A stretch of 46,535 nt of DNA. Origin: Candidatus Melainabacteria bacterium GWF2_37_15 (lineage in GTDB: Bacteria > Cyanobacteriota > Vampirovibrionia > Gastranaerophilales > UBA9971). Where the stretch lies: NCBI GenBank assembly GCA_001784565.1, contig MFRL01000001.1, positions 1 to 46,535 of the forward strand, read 5' to 3'. The notes below the pieces were generated by a model that worked only from the letters and a program-made list of their open reading frames with translations, ran no database searches and was not told the DNA's origin. Both the position numbers and the translations under genes were made by a program. Below, piece by piece: positions 24,317-33,178 of the stretch (position 1 is the first letter of the stretch; each line of letters starts with the position of its first letter).

Positions 24317-25396
24317 ATGAATACTATACTCGGGAAAAAGCCTGAAACACAAGAGGAGCTTAATAAGCAGAAAGAGCAGATATCGGCGGTTCTCAGAGAT
24401 AATAAAGAAGAAATTTCCCTGGAAAAAGCGCTCGTCATATCAGCTATTGCACACCCTTTGCTGCTCTTTTTAATATGGCTAATTATAGCTACTCTTACAT
24501 TTTTTAACTGGCTTCCTTCTGTGGTTGAAAAACCCAAGCCTAAAGATATAGAATTTGTAATTGTAAATAAGCCCGAAAAGGACCCGATTAATAAAAATAC
24601 AAAGTTAAGATCGGACAGGAATTCAAGGGCAGGTGGAAAACATGACCCTACAAGGAAGGAATCAGATCCTGAGCCGATATCAGCTCCATCAAAACCACAA
24701 CAGCCGACTCCTCCGCCTCAAAAAGCACAAACAAAGGTCACTCCAAAACCTCAACCTGCGCCAAGACCAGCTCAACAGGCGCCAAAAGTCCCACCAAGGC
24801 CAATAATTAATGAAAAGCCATATACTCCTCCTAAACAACCACCCAATGCTTTTTCAGTACCGGTACCAAGATCGACTATACCACCTAATGCAGTTCGTAC
24901 ACCAGGAGGGCCTGTAACAAGTGGGCCTGTAGGGCCATCTGCTCCCAGTTCTGAGCCTGCGCCCATTATGTCTGCAGGTAGCAGTGGCGGTGATACAGTA
25001 AGAAGATCAAGCGGGTATTCCATAGGTGGAGGAAATCCAGGTAACCCAAGCCCAGGAAACCCTGGAGGCAGCCCGGGTATTGATGCTCTTAAAGAGCCTG
25101 ATTTTGGGCCCTATATGATGGAATTACAAAGAAGAATAAAAAGAAGATGGAATCCTCCGAAAGGAAATGAAAGCAAACGTGTTATGCTGCTATTTAAAGT
25201 AAGCAGAGATGGAAGATTGCTTTCTCTCAAGGTTTATAAAACTTCGGGCGTCCCCGAGGCTGACCAGGCAGCAATAGAGGCAGTAAAGTTAGCCGCACCT
25301 TTCCGCCCACTGCCTCCTGAATATAGAGGTAATGATATTGACATTCAATTCACATTTGATTATAACGTGTTTGGTGTAGGCGGACAGAAATTTTAA
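24317..25396 (+). CDS. TonB-family energy transducer
   Basis: A 359-residue protein with TonB layout: short cytoplasmic N-terminus, one membrane anchor (about 41-66, VISAIAHPLLLFLIWLIIATLTFF), a periplasmic Pro/Gln/Gly-rich spacer (about 75-255), and a TonB C-terminal domain (LQRRIKRRWNPPKG, VMLLFKVSRDGRLLSLKVYKTSGVPEADQAAIEAVKLAAPFRPLP). TonB links ExbB/ExbD proton flux to outer-membrane receptors. It is longer at the N-terminus than usual (40 residues before the anchor). No TonB-dependent receptor is in the window, so TolA-like or other roles remain possible. Confidence 0.88.
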   Translation: MNTILGKKPETQEELNKQKEQISAVLRDNKEEISLEKALVISAIAHPLLLFLIWLIIATLTFFNWLPSVVEKPKPKDIEFVIVNKPEKDPINKNTKLRSDRNSRAGGKHDPTRKESDPEPISAPSKPQQPTPPPQKAQTKVTPKPQPAPRPAQQAPKVPPRPIINEKPYTPPKQPPNAFSVPVPRSTIPPNAVRTPGGPVTSGPVGPSAPSSEPAPIMSAGSSGGDTVRRSSGYSIGGGNPGNPSPGNPGGSPGIDALKEPDFGPYMMELQRRIKRRWNPPKGNESKRVMLLFKVSRDGRLLSLKVYKTSGVPEADQAAIEAVKLAAPFRPLPPEYRGNDIDIQFTFDYNVFGVGGQKF

Positions 25397-25428
25397 GTAG
25401 AAATTTAGACAGAAAGAGGGTATAAAAA

Positions 25429-26124
25429 ATGGAATTAATTCTTCATTCAATCAAGCAGGACTGGGCGGTATTATTACCGATCTTAATCTGCTCTGTTCTT
25501 GTAATTGGTGTTGTGATCAACAGATTTTCTTATTACAACAAGAACAGAAGGGATGTTATCCAGTTTATTCAAAGGCTTCAGAGAGAGCTTAACAGAAACA
25601 ACCTTGAAGGAGCGCAAATTTTAAGCGCCCAGCTCGGTGGAGTTATCGGTGACGTAGCGGAAGAGGGAATACGTGTCCTTTCCGAACAAAAAAAGGAATT
25701 TTCAAGGTCATTTGATATTTCAACAAGCCTCGCAGTAAGAAAATTGGAAAAACATTTAACTGTACTCGGTACCATAGGCGGAGTTGCTCCGTTCCTTGGC
25801 CTTTTCGCCACAGTATGCAGGATACTTTATACATTCCAGGATCTTGCAGCTCAAGGTAACCAGAGTGCTGCAGTAGCTATGGGTATTGGATCAGCTCTTA
25901 TAGCAACAGCTTTTGGTCTTGGTGTTGCTATTGTGGCCGTTGTTTTCTACAATTCCTTCCAGGCAGTTGTAAGAAGATATGAAGATGATTTTCAATTACT
26001 TAAATTATTATTCTTAAGTTTTGCAGACAGTGATTCTGATTTAGGGAAAAAAGTGCAACAGGCTGTAAAAGACCAGGATCTTCAACCAACAGGATATCAA
26101 AAGTCTTTAGGTCCTCAATTTTAA
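25429..26124 (+). CDS. ExbB/TolQ/MotA-family proton channel subunit
   Basis: A 231-residue protein with three membrane segments: LLPILICSVLVIGVVI near the N-terminus, then LTVLGTIGGVAPFLGLFATVCRIL and GIGSALIATAFGLGVAIVAVVFY. The last two form the conserved MotA_ExbB signature. It lies between the TonB and ExbD genes with 32- and 21-base gaps, consistent with an operon. Confidence 0.93.
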   Translation: MELILHSIKQDWAVLLPILICSVLVIGVVINRFSYYNKNRRDVIQFIQRLQRELNRNNLEGAQILSAQLGGVIGDVAEEGIRVLSEQKKEFSRSFDISTSLAVRKLEKHLTVLGTIGGVAPFLGLFATVCRILYTFQDLAAQGNQSAAVAMGIGSALIATAFGLGVAIVAVVFYNSFQAVVRRYEDDFQLLKLLFLSFADSDSDLGKKVQQAVKDQDLQPTGYQKSLGPQF

Positions 26125-26145
26125 GCTAATAACGGGAAATAAACC

Positions 26146-26598
26146 ATGTCAATTAAAACTTCAGGAAAAAATGACGGAATATTTAATGAAATAAACATCA
26201 CACCTTTAACAGATATATTTCTGGTGCTGCTCATTATTATGATGGTTATAGCGCCAATGTTTCAGGCTGTTGACCAGGATATTAAACTTCCGTCAATTAA
26301 TAGCGGTTTGTCTGTTGACGAAAAGGAAGTTACTGTGTCTGTAACAAAAAATTCCAACTTTTTTGTTAATTCCAAGAACGTCGCACAAACACAGCTTGCT
26401 GAAGAATTAAAAGCCCTGCTTGAACAGGCAAAAGATAAAAAACTTGTGGTTAAAGCAGATGCCAGCACAAAGACAACGGAAATTATGAAAGTCATAAAAG
26501 CCGCCCAGGAAGCAGGATATGAGAAATTGACCGTAGCAGGTGAACCTTTAACAACAGTTCAGCAGGAAGACCTTGAGAAACAGGAAGAAAAAGAATGA
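26146..26598 (+). CDS. ExbD/TolR-family protein, copy 1
   Basis: A 150-residue protein with the ExbD signature NEINITPLTDIFLVLLIIMM; D23 within the membrane segment is the proton-carrying aspartate. The periplasmic domain ends with an acidic tail (QQEDLEKQEEKE). The last four bases overlap the start of a second exbD gene. Confidence 0.93.
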   Translation: MSIKTSGKNDGIFNEINITPLTDIFLVLLIIMMVIAPMFQAVDQDIKLPSINSGLSVDEKEVTVSVTKNSNFFVNSKNVAQTQLAEELKALLEQAKDKKLVVKADASTKTTEIMKVIKAAQEAGYEKLTVAGEPLTTVQQEDLEKQEEKE

Positions 26599-26993
26599 GC
26601 AGTTTTAGTAAAAAAAGAGATTCATTTAATGAGATAAACATAACTCCTTTAACCGACATATTTCTGGTACTGTTAATTATTATGATGGTTATAGCGCCAC
26701 TCCTTGACCAGCAGGGCTTGAATTTAGCGGTGCCGTCCGAGCATGAGGCTCAAAAACAGGAAAAAGAATTCAAAATTATCACTGTTAACGTGTCTAAAGA
26801 GGGCGAATATGACCTTGATGGCAAGTCATTTGCCGGGGAAGACCTGATAGCAGGAATTAAAGAAGCGTACAAAACAAAAACTGACGGCCTGATGATTAAG
26901 GCAGACGGGGAATCCACACACGGCGCGATCGTAAAAGTAATGGACGCTGCCCAGCAGGCGGGGGTTCAGAATATTTCCGTGATGGAGAGGTAG
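26595..26993 (+). CDS. ExbD/TolR-family protein, copy 2
   Basis: A 132-residue protein sharing an almost identical membrane segment (NEINITPLTDIFLVLLIIMMVIAP) with copy 1 but a divergent periplasmic domain, pointing to tandem duplication followed by specialisation. The membrane aspartate is D21. ATGA overlap with copy 1 implies coupled translation, and the operon ends at the hairpin beginning one base after its stop codon. Confidence 0.93.
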   Translation: MSSFSKKRDSFNEINITPLTDIFLVLLIIMMVIAPLLDQQGLNLAVPSEHEAQKQEKEFKIITVNVSKEGEYDLDGKSFAGEDLIAGIKEAYKTKTDGLMIKADGESTHGAIVKVMDAAQQAGVQNISVMER

Positions 26994-27025
26994 AAAAATT
27001 AAGCAGGTTTATGCTTAATTTTTTT
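26994..27025. terminator. Bidirectional terminator between exbD copy 2 and the antitoxin gene
   Basis: AAAAATTAAGCA (26994-27005) and TGCTTAATTTTT (27012-27023) form a perfect 12-bp stem with a six-base loop, with T tracts in both directions. It overlaps the last codons of the convergent antitoxin gene. Confidence 0.85.
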
Positions 27026-27322
27026 AACAGTTAACTGAAATCCCAATGAATTAAGGATTTTGCTTACTGTCAAAAATTGCGGCTGTGTCTCATTTTTCAT
27101 AATTTTATAAATATGTGATCTATCTATGTTAGCTTTTTTAGTAAATTCTGATATATTCCCCTGAGCTCTTATTAGTAATTCCAAAGCGTTTGCAAATGCT
27201 TCAAAGTTATTATCCTGCTGGTATTCTTCTAGAATAGCGTCAAGAAAAGCTTTTGCTTCTTTTTTGTCTTTTAACCTTTCCACAAGGAAATCGTCGAATT
27301 TTATTGATCTATTAGTAACCAT
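26999..27322 (-). CDS. Antitoxin of an addiction module (HTH, TIGR02684/HigA-like)
   Basis: A 107-residue protein whose N-terminus (KFDDFLVERLKDKKEAKAFLDAILEEY) precedes a helix-turn-helix (GNISEFTKKANIDRSHIYKIM ... PQFLTVSKILNSLGF). This matches the addiction module antidote family paired with RelE/Gp49-type killers. AAGGAG precedes its start, which follows the toxin stop with no gap. The toxin-first order resembles higBA. The C-terminal lysine-rich end is encoded within the terminator stem. Confidence 0.9.
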   Translation of the reverse strand: MVTNRSIKFDDFLVERLKDKKEAKAFLDAILEEYQQDNNFEAFANALELLIRAQGNISEFTKKANIDRSHIYKIMKNETQPQFLTVSKILNSLGFQLTVKKIKHKPA

Positions 27323-27649
27323 TTATTTATTCTCCTTATATATTTTTAAGTATTCTTTTGCTTTAGTTATATCTTTATTTTGAATTGATTTATCACCGCC
27401 TAACAGTAACAAAATAATAATATTATCAATTTCCGAGTAGTATATTCTATAACCTGAACCAAATTGAAGTCTTAATTCGGAAACTCCGTCAGACAGGTAT
27501 TTGTAATCTCCAAAATTTCCATATTTTAATCTGTTTAATCTTGTTTCTATACGTGCTCGTGTAGAAAAATCCTTAATAGAATCCAACCAGTCATTAAGTG
27601 GGCATTTACCTGATTTTGTTTTATAAACTTCTATTTCTTTCATAAACAT
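27323..27649 (-). CDS. RelE/Gp49-family toxin (addiction module killer protein, HigB-like)
   Basis: From ATG 27649, chosen because GGGGAG lies 11 bases upstream, the toxin has 108 residues. Family features are IEVYKTKSGKCPLNDWLDSIKD, ARIETRLNRLKYGNFGDYKYLSDGVSELRLQFGSGYRIYY and LLLLGGDKSIQNKDITKAKEYL. These proteins are ribosome-dependent mRNA interferases. An in-frame ATG at 27682 would add 11 residues but lacks a ribosome-binding site. Confidence 0.9.
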   Translation of the reverse strand: MFMKEIEVYKTKSGKCPLNDWLDSIKDFSTRARIETRLNRLKYGNFGDYKYLSDGVSELRLQFGSGYRIYYSEIDNIIILLLLGGDKSIQNKDITKAKEYLKIYKENK

Positions 27650-27685
27650 ATTGTAGCAAACTCCCCACACTTTTTCAAGCATAAA

Positions 27686-27703
27686 ACATAGAATATTTTA
27701 TGT
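27686..27703. promoter_or_regulatory. Near-perfect palindrome, possible operator of the toxin-antitoxin operon
   Basis: ACATAGAATATTTTATGT is an 18-bp palindrome with a single mismatched pair, placed 37 bases upstream of the toxin start and 13 bases upstream of bioA. An autoregulating HTH antitoxin typically binds such a site. Binding is inferred. Confidence 0.38.
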
Positions 27704-27716
27704 TATTATTTGCTTT

Positions 27717-28976
27717 ATGCACACCGACCTCACACAAAAAGACTTAAAATACATCTGGCACCCGTTTACCCAGATGAAAGACTACGAAACCGACGCCCCA
27801 CCGCTGATTATAGATAGAGGTGAGGGTATCTACATTTGGGACATTGATGGCAATAAATACATTGATGGTATTTCTTCCTGGTGGGTAAATACTCTGGGCC
27901 ACTGCCACCCACGGCTTAATGCGGCATTAAAGCGGCAAATTGATAAAATAGAGCACGTCCTGCTAGCGGGATTTTCCCATGTACCGGTAATTGAACTAGC
28001 TGAAAAGCTCATACAAATTACCCCACCCGAACTAGCAAAGGTTTTTTATTCTGATAATGGTTCTACCGCTGTGGAAGTCGCACTTAAAATGGCTTATCAA
28101 TACTGGCAACAGTCAAATCAGCCCCAAAAAACCAAATTCATTGCCCTGAAAAACTCCTACCACGGCGATACACTCGGATCGGTGTCTGTGGGTGGAATTG
28201 ATGTTTATCACAAGCTCTATAAACCGCTGTTATTTGACATTTATCAGGCGGAAATGCCTTATCCTGATTCAATTGAAACAATCTTAAAAGAACATCATAA
28301 AGAAATCGCCGGGCTTATTGTAGAACCGTTAGTCCAGGCCGCTGCGGGAATGCTTATGTATCCTACTGAATACCTCACGCAATTCCGAAAACTGTGCGAT
28401 AAATATGATGTACTGCTTATTGATGATGAAGTTGCAATGGGATTTGGCAGGACAGGTCAGATGTTCGCCTTTGAGCATGCGGGTATTGTCCCTGACATTA
28501 TTTGTCTTGCAAAGGGTTTAACTGCCGGATATCTTCCTTTGGCTGTTACAATAACCACTGAGCAAATTTATCAAGCGTTTTATGACGATTATGATAAATT
28601 CAAGACTTTTTTCCATGGCCACAGCTTCACAGGGAACCCTCTTGCGGCTAGCGTAGCAGTAGAAAACCTTAAAATATTTGAGGAAGAGAAAATAATTGAA
28701 TCCCTGCAGTCCAAAATTCAATGCCTGAAAAAAAACTTGGAAAAATTCCGGAATCTGGATTATGTTGAGGATATCCGGCACATTGGGATGATAGGCGCTG
28801 TGGAGTTTAAGGAAAACATAGGCAAAAATATATACAAAGAAGCCCTGAAACGAGGCGCAGTGCTGCGGCCTTTAGGCAAAGTAGTTTACTTTATGCCACC
28901 TTATGTGATTACAGAAGAGGAAATTGACCGCTTAACCGATATCGCTGTTGATGCAATTAAGGCTGCTTTGGGTTAA
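27717..28976 (+). CDS. bioA: Adenosylmethionine-8-amino-7-oxononanoate aminotransferase
   Basis: BioA makes 7,8-diaminopelargonate in biotin synthesis using SAM as amino donor. The 419-residue PLP enzyme has the diagnostic N-terminus YIWHPFTQMKDYE, ISSWWVNTLGHCHP, the cofactor-contacting IDDEVAMGFGRTG, and the PLP lysine in LAKGLTAGYLP. No other bio genes are nearby. No Shine-Dalgarno sequence is visible. The 3' end overlaps the convergent GH13-like gene by 20 bases. Confidence 0.96.
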   Translation: MHTDLTQKDLKYIWHPFTQMKDYETDAPPLIIDRGEGIYIWDIDGNKYIDGISSWWVNTLGHCHPRLNAALKRQIDKIEHVLLAGFSHVPVIELAEKLIQITPPELAKVFYSDNGSTAVEVALKMAYQYWQQSNQPQKTKFIALKNSYHGDTLGSVSVGGIDVYHKLYKPLLFDIYQAEMPYPDSIETILKEHHKEIAGLIVEPLVQAAAGMLMYPTEYLTQFRKLCDKYDVLLIDDEVAMGFGRTGQMFAFEHAGIVPDIICLAKGLTAGYLPLAVTITTEQIYQAFYDDYDKFKTFFHGHSFTGNPLAASVAVENLKIFEEEKIIESLQSKIQCLKKNLEKFRNLDYVEDIRHIGMIGAVEFKENIGKNIYKEALKRGAVLRPLGKVVYFMPPYVITEEEIDRLTDIAVDAIKAALG

Positions 28977-31900
28977 ATTCTTCTTCCCTGTAAAGAAGCA
29001 ACGCATTGTCTTTTATTTCTATTTGCTTACCATCAGCTTTAACCAGCTGGCCTTTATCATTTATGACATATTTACCATCTTTTTCGTCACGCGCATTTAT
29101 ATAAACCGTTCCTGGCTTCAGTCCGCCTGGCACGCCGAGTTCATTTTTATCATCTCTTGTTGTATCTATAAACGGTATTGTAGCAAAACTCACTTTATAA
29201 TCACCATGTTCTGTCTTGTGAATACCTGCTGCATTAATTATTGCAATAACATCTCTATCCTTGTTATACCTGTATAAAGGAATAATCTTGTCATTCTGGG
29301 TTCTTTGCAGCATTAACATCTGACCATCAATAAGCGGTGATAAGTTTGAGTTCTTTCTAAGGGAATTAATATCTTTTAATTCATTATTAAACTGTACAAT
29401 AGGATCTTTCTCATCTCTTTTCAGCCATTCGAAATGCACGCGGTTTCTATTATACAGGGACATATTTTTACCGTCGGATTCAAGGCCTGTTTCTGCCATT
29501 TCCTGACCATTATACATTGTTGGGCAGCCGGGAAGTATTTGTTTGTATAGCTCAACCGCCTTTATTCTTTCCATACCGGGTTTGACAAAGTTTACATGAA
29601 CTTTTTTAGCAAGCTGTTCTAACTGTTGTTTGTCTAATTTTTCGTTCAGTTTTGCTTCTTCAACTATATCTTCCCAGTTATGGTTAACAGCCCTTCTGCC
29701 AAATTGTTCAGGCGCCTTCATTGCTACAGCGTCAATAGCAGCTTTAACTGCCTTAATATCCTGCCCCCCTGCCTGTTTATACGATTCCATAATCGCATCA
29801 GCCGCGACTAGTGCAGGACCGTATTTTACTTTTTTATTAGGGTCTACCTTATTTAGATCATTAATTCGCTTCCTATATTCCTTAAATTTATCAGATAAGC
29901 CTGCTTTCTTTATTCTATCGTCATTATCTATCCAGCCATTATTCCACTCTTTACAAGTAAAAGCCATTTGGTTCTCTTTTGTCCACCATTCTTCCCCTGC
30001 AAAAGCTTTGTCCAGAATCTCTTTTTTAATTAATGGTATGGTTTGTTCAAGTACCTGGTCATATTCCTTGGAAGGTGATACCTTCTCTCCAAGCTTAGTA
30101 TCTTTCCATCTCTCGAGTTTAGTTTTGTCTATATTTCCGGTTTTATACTCATCTTCATCCACAGATAAAATATGCAGTGATCGCTTCATATCATGGTTAT
30201 CTGTAAATACGTGTGAGTATAGTACAGAATCAACAGGGCCATAACGAAGGAATCCCGGCGTTGTATTCGGGTCTCCGGAACCACCCCAACCGTTAATTAA
30301 TTTTTTATATGCATAATCAAATGCGTTGTTCTTATCTTCATAACTGCTTCTTGTCAGGTCAGGCAAGAAACCAAACAAATATGTATAATTACTTTCAGTT
30401 GTAAATCCTGTCTGTTCTATGAATTTACTTACTACTTCGCCTGCGTGTTTATAATTGCCTTTAGCATATCCATCAGGACGTCTAGGATCACCTTTAAAAT
30501 TATCAGAGAGATTAGAATATTCAGCTATAGAGTATTGTTTTGGATTTTCTTCCTGAACTCCTTTAAGGAATCCTCTCCATACTTTAATGACTTCAAGCCA
30601 GTTTTCTGCAAAGGTGTTTTGCTCTCTTGGATGATCTTCTTTATAAACAGGCTGGAGATTAGCCGCATCTTTTGCAGCGTCGATTCTCCAGTTAAGTCCT
30701 GACTCGGTTTTATTAATAATCAGTTTTGCAATCTTAAGTGTATTATCATTAAGCCCTTCAACACGAGTTTCAAGATATTTCTGGAATTCTTCCTTGTCCT
30801 GTTCTGTAATATTTTTATCAAGTCCTGCAGAAATAGCATCAATTAAGCTGTTAGCTTCATTTTCATGGCTACCCTTGGTTCTTCCTGCTTTTGCCCAGTT
30901 TATGAAAGATTTTTCAGCAAGTTCTTTTGGGTTATATTTCGGCGAGAGTGGGTTTATGTTTGCCAGGCCTTTAACAATAAAATATTTTGTGACATCGCTG
31001 GATAACACCCTGAATATTGCTTTACCTTCAGGGCTCAGGTTCCCCTTATCATCCAGCATTTTACCTTCTAATGTCGGGCTGTCTTTAATAATTTCCTTAA
31101 CCAATTTATCTATTTTTTTGTAAACTTCGTCATCCATTTTTTTATGGTGCATATCCCCGTAGTTGCCATTTTTAAAGATTTCATATCTTGAAACCCCGAT
31201 TTTATCAGGGGTTGTGGCAAGTTTTTTAAGGTATGGACTACTAAGGAATGAGCAAATTTCATCAGGGAATTCTATTGCTTCAAGTGGCAGGGACATAATT
31301 CCATCCATTATGCTTTCAGGCAGTGGCGCTGCCGATAATTTATAATTACCTGCCAGAAGATTTTCTATTTCTTCTTTTTTTATAAGATCTACGCTTTCCG
31401 GCGGAATAGCTTTCTCTTTTTTTAATTCCTGTATCGCCTGCATTATTGTTTGAGCGTTTGGGTTCTCTCCAATTTTTTTATGAAGCTCTTTTGCTGTGTA
31501 TTCAGATAAGGTTTTTTCTACTTCTCCTGTCCAGTATTTCCCGATTTGAACAAGATTATCCTGAACCTGCGAGCAGGCTTTGTCTAATTTTTTAAGTTTA
31601 ACAGGGTCATTTTCTTTTAATTCCCTTCTCTCAGTTTTCGATACAAAAAACCTTAATTTGGGTATATCATTCTGTCCATCCCAAAGATCCACATTGCTTC
31701 CTGATTTAGGATGAACAATCTCAAAATGCCTGCCCCAATCCGTTTTTTTAATGAAATCTCCCGCATTAATAGGTTTGTTAACTTCCTTTTCTAACTTTTT
31801 CTCAATACTTTCATGCTCGACCTCAGCAGAAAAAAGCTGGACAGAATCATCAAAATTCTTTAATTCATTATAATCCTTAGGCTCTACATTATAACGCTGT

Positions 31901-33012
31901 ACTATTTCATTATCATTTTGTTTATCAATAGAAACATAACGCCTGTCAAAAATCTGGATTTTTGTGGGCAAATGCTCGTTATCACCTTTATAATCCGGAT
32001 TTTCTTCAACTATTGGGTCTTGTTTGCCTTCTACATATTTGAGTCTGTACGGGCCGTTAATTATTTTTATTCCTATATGATTATCTGTAGTTGCTTTTTT
32101 GTTCCTATTAGGAAGAAGCTGAAGTTGTAATTTTCCGGAACGATCCTCAACAAAACTTTCTGAAGGGTAAAACCAATTAAGGAAAGGCGATTCAGCTTTT
32201 GCATTTTGAGTTTTTGAGCCGTAATTCACAACGTCTTTAATATGTATGCCTTCCCAGCTCTCGTTTACAAACGCTCCATCAGCAATAAATCCCATCCCTC
32301 TTTTAAATAAATCAATTTGAAGATTTTTGAAATCAGCAAGTTTACCCCTTGTCTGGTCTACCTGGTAGGCATTTTTAGTCCAGTATCCGTTGCTGTTGGC
32401 AGGGCCGTTTGCAAAAACCGGAGTACTCAGAATCATTGTATTGCCCATACCTTGAATATGATCCAGCCTGGTTATTATGTCTTTAATTTCTCCGCCAAAG
32501 TTATTAAAATGAGTACGCCTGTCAGGCATAGGCTTTCCGTATTTATCAAGTTCCGGGCCTATCATATCGGGCATAAGGTGATAAATTGCAATATTTTTTA
32601 TCCTGTCTGGCCTTGCAGGATCCCACGCAAGGTTAAAATCTTCTTTTCCATTTCCATCTAAATCAACTCTTCTGACTTCATCAAGGATTATATTTTCTCC
32701 ATCCCTGAACCTGTAAGCAAGTTTTGATTCAGGGCCTTTTATGTTGAGAATTTTTGATTTTTCATCATTTCCTGGTTTCCACATTTTCAGAAAACTGTTT
32801 GTGCTTGGTGCAGGAAGGATCTCCGGTTTTCCTACCGCTTCATAATTGCCTTTTTCATCCATTTTTACACGGACTACTTCAAGTTGAATTGGTTTTAAAC
32901 TGGGCTGGTAAAAAGTATGGTATTTTGTACCGTCAAGATTCGTTCCTACAGACAATCCCTTAAAAGCAGGCACCTTTTTTTGCGGTACGTTTCCTCTGGA
33001 AATTATCTCCAT
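28957..33012 (-). CDS. Giant GH13 (alpha-amylase superfamily) protein with roughly 480-residue insertion and N-terminal PAFKG motif
   Basis: The 1351-residue protein has V-P-A-F-K-G at 14-19 and no signal peptide. Residues 25-130 look like a beta-rich starch-binding or N-domain. The barrel starts near 142 (IAIYHLMPDM); GYWTKNAYQVDQTRG (209-223) and GFIADGAFVNESWEG (241-255) match GH13 beta2 and region I, with the usual Asn-His changed to Asn-Glu. About 480-490 residues (roughly 285-770) separate this from region II, WRIDAAKD (nucleophile D778). SIAEY (E831) is region III and TDNHD (D941) region IV. The end has GH13-type PTMYNGQEMAETG. The catalytic triad is therefore intact. Divergent from the 33179 operon; substrate unknown. 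Confidence 0.8.
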   Translation of the reverse strand: MEIISRGNVPQKKVPAFKGLSVGTNLDGTKYHTFYQPSLKPIQLEVVRVKMDEKGNYEAVGKPEILPAPSTNSFLKMWKPGNDEKSKILNIKGPESKLAYRFRDGENIILDEVRRVDLDGNGKEDFNLAWDPARPDRIKNIAIYHLMPDMIGPELDKYGKPMPDRRTHFNNFGGEIKDIITRLDHIQGMGNTMILSTPVFANGPANSNGYWTKNAYQVDQTRGKLADFKNLQIDLFKRGMGFIADGAFVNESWEGIHIKDVVNYGSKTQNAKAESPFLNWFYPSESFVEDRSGKLQLQLLPNRNKKATTDNHIGIKIINGPYRLKYVEGKQDPIVEENPDYKGDNEHLPTKIQIFDRRYVSIDKQNDNEIVQRYNVEPKDYNELKNFDDSVQLFSAEVEHESIEKKLEKEVNKPINAGDFIKKTDWGRHFEIVHPKSGSNVDLWDGQNDIPKLRFFVSKTERRELKENDPVKLKKLDKACSQVQDNLVQIGKYWTGEVEKTLSEYTAKELHKKIGENPNAQTIMQAIQELKKEKAIPPESVDLIKKEEIENLLAGNYKLSAAPLPESIMDGIMSLPLEAIEFPDEICSFLSSPYLKKLATTPDKIGVSRYEIFKNGNYGDMHHKKMDDEVYKKIDKLVKEIIKDSPTLEGKMLDDKGNLSPEGKAIFRVLSSDVTKYFIVKGLANINPLSPKYNPKELAEKSFINWAKAGRTKGSHENEANSLIDAISAGLDKNITEQDKEEFQKYLETRVEGLNDNTLKIAKLIINKTESGLNWRIDAAKDAANLQPVYKEDHPREQNTFAENWLEVIKVWRGFLKGVQEENPKQYSIAEYSNLSDNFKGDPRRPDGYAKGNYKHAGEVVSKFIEQTGFTTESNYTYLFGFLPDLTRSSYEDKNNAFDYAYKKLINGWGGSGDPNTTPGFLRYGPVDSVLYSHVFTDNHDMKRSLHILSVDEDEYKTGNIDKTKLERWKDTKLGEKVSPSKEYDQVLEQTIPLIKKEILDKAFAGEEWWTKENQMAFTCKEWNNGWIDNDDRIKKAGLSDKFKEYRKRINDLNKVDPNKKVKYGPALVAADAIMESYKQAGGQDIKAVKAAIDAVAMKAPEQFGRRAVNHNWEDIVEEAKLNEKLDKQQLEQLAKKVHVNFVKPGMERIKAVELYKQILPGCPTMYNGQEMAETGLESDGKNMSLYNRNRVHFEWLKRDEKDPIVQFNNELKDINSLRKNSNLSPLIDGQMLMLQRTQNDKIIPLYRYNKDRDVIAIINAAGIHKTEHGDYKVSFATIPFIDTTRDDKNELGVPGGLKPGTVYINARDEKDGKYVINDKGQLVKADGKQIEIKDNALLLYREEEFNPKQP

Positions 33013-33040
33013 ACATTCCCCTTAAAATAAAGTGATACTG

Positions 33041-33133
33041 TATATAAACTTGTAAAGGTAAAAAATTGCCATAATAAAACCTTTTCTTAAAAAAAATTTA
33101 CATTTAAAACTTAAAAAAAAAGGCAATTTTTTT
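33041..33133. promoter_or_regulatory. Divergent regulatory region with GGCAATTTTTT inverted repeat
   Basis: The 166-bp gap between the two divergent operons carries GGCAATTTTTT in both orientations: 33060-33070 on the minus strand facing the giant GH13 gene, and 33122-33132 on the plus strand facing the 33179 gene. Each is followed at 10-13 bases by a TTTATA element and then the start codon. It may be two promoters with the same recognition sequence or paired operator sites. Confidence 0.42.
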
Positions 33134-33178
33134 CTTGTTCTGCTTTTATACTATTAGGTATTAAGAGTTAAGGTCAGG

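Noticed and set aside
28957-32963. Long plus-strand open frames opposite the giant GH13 gene
   Set aside because: They are antisense to a 1351-codon gene with clear GH13 motifs and show no family features or ribosome-binding sites of their own.
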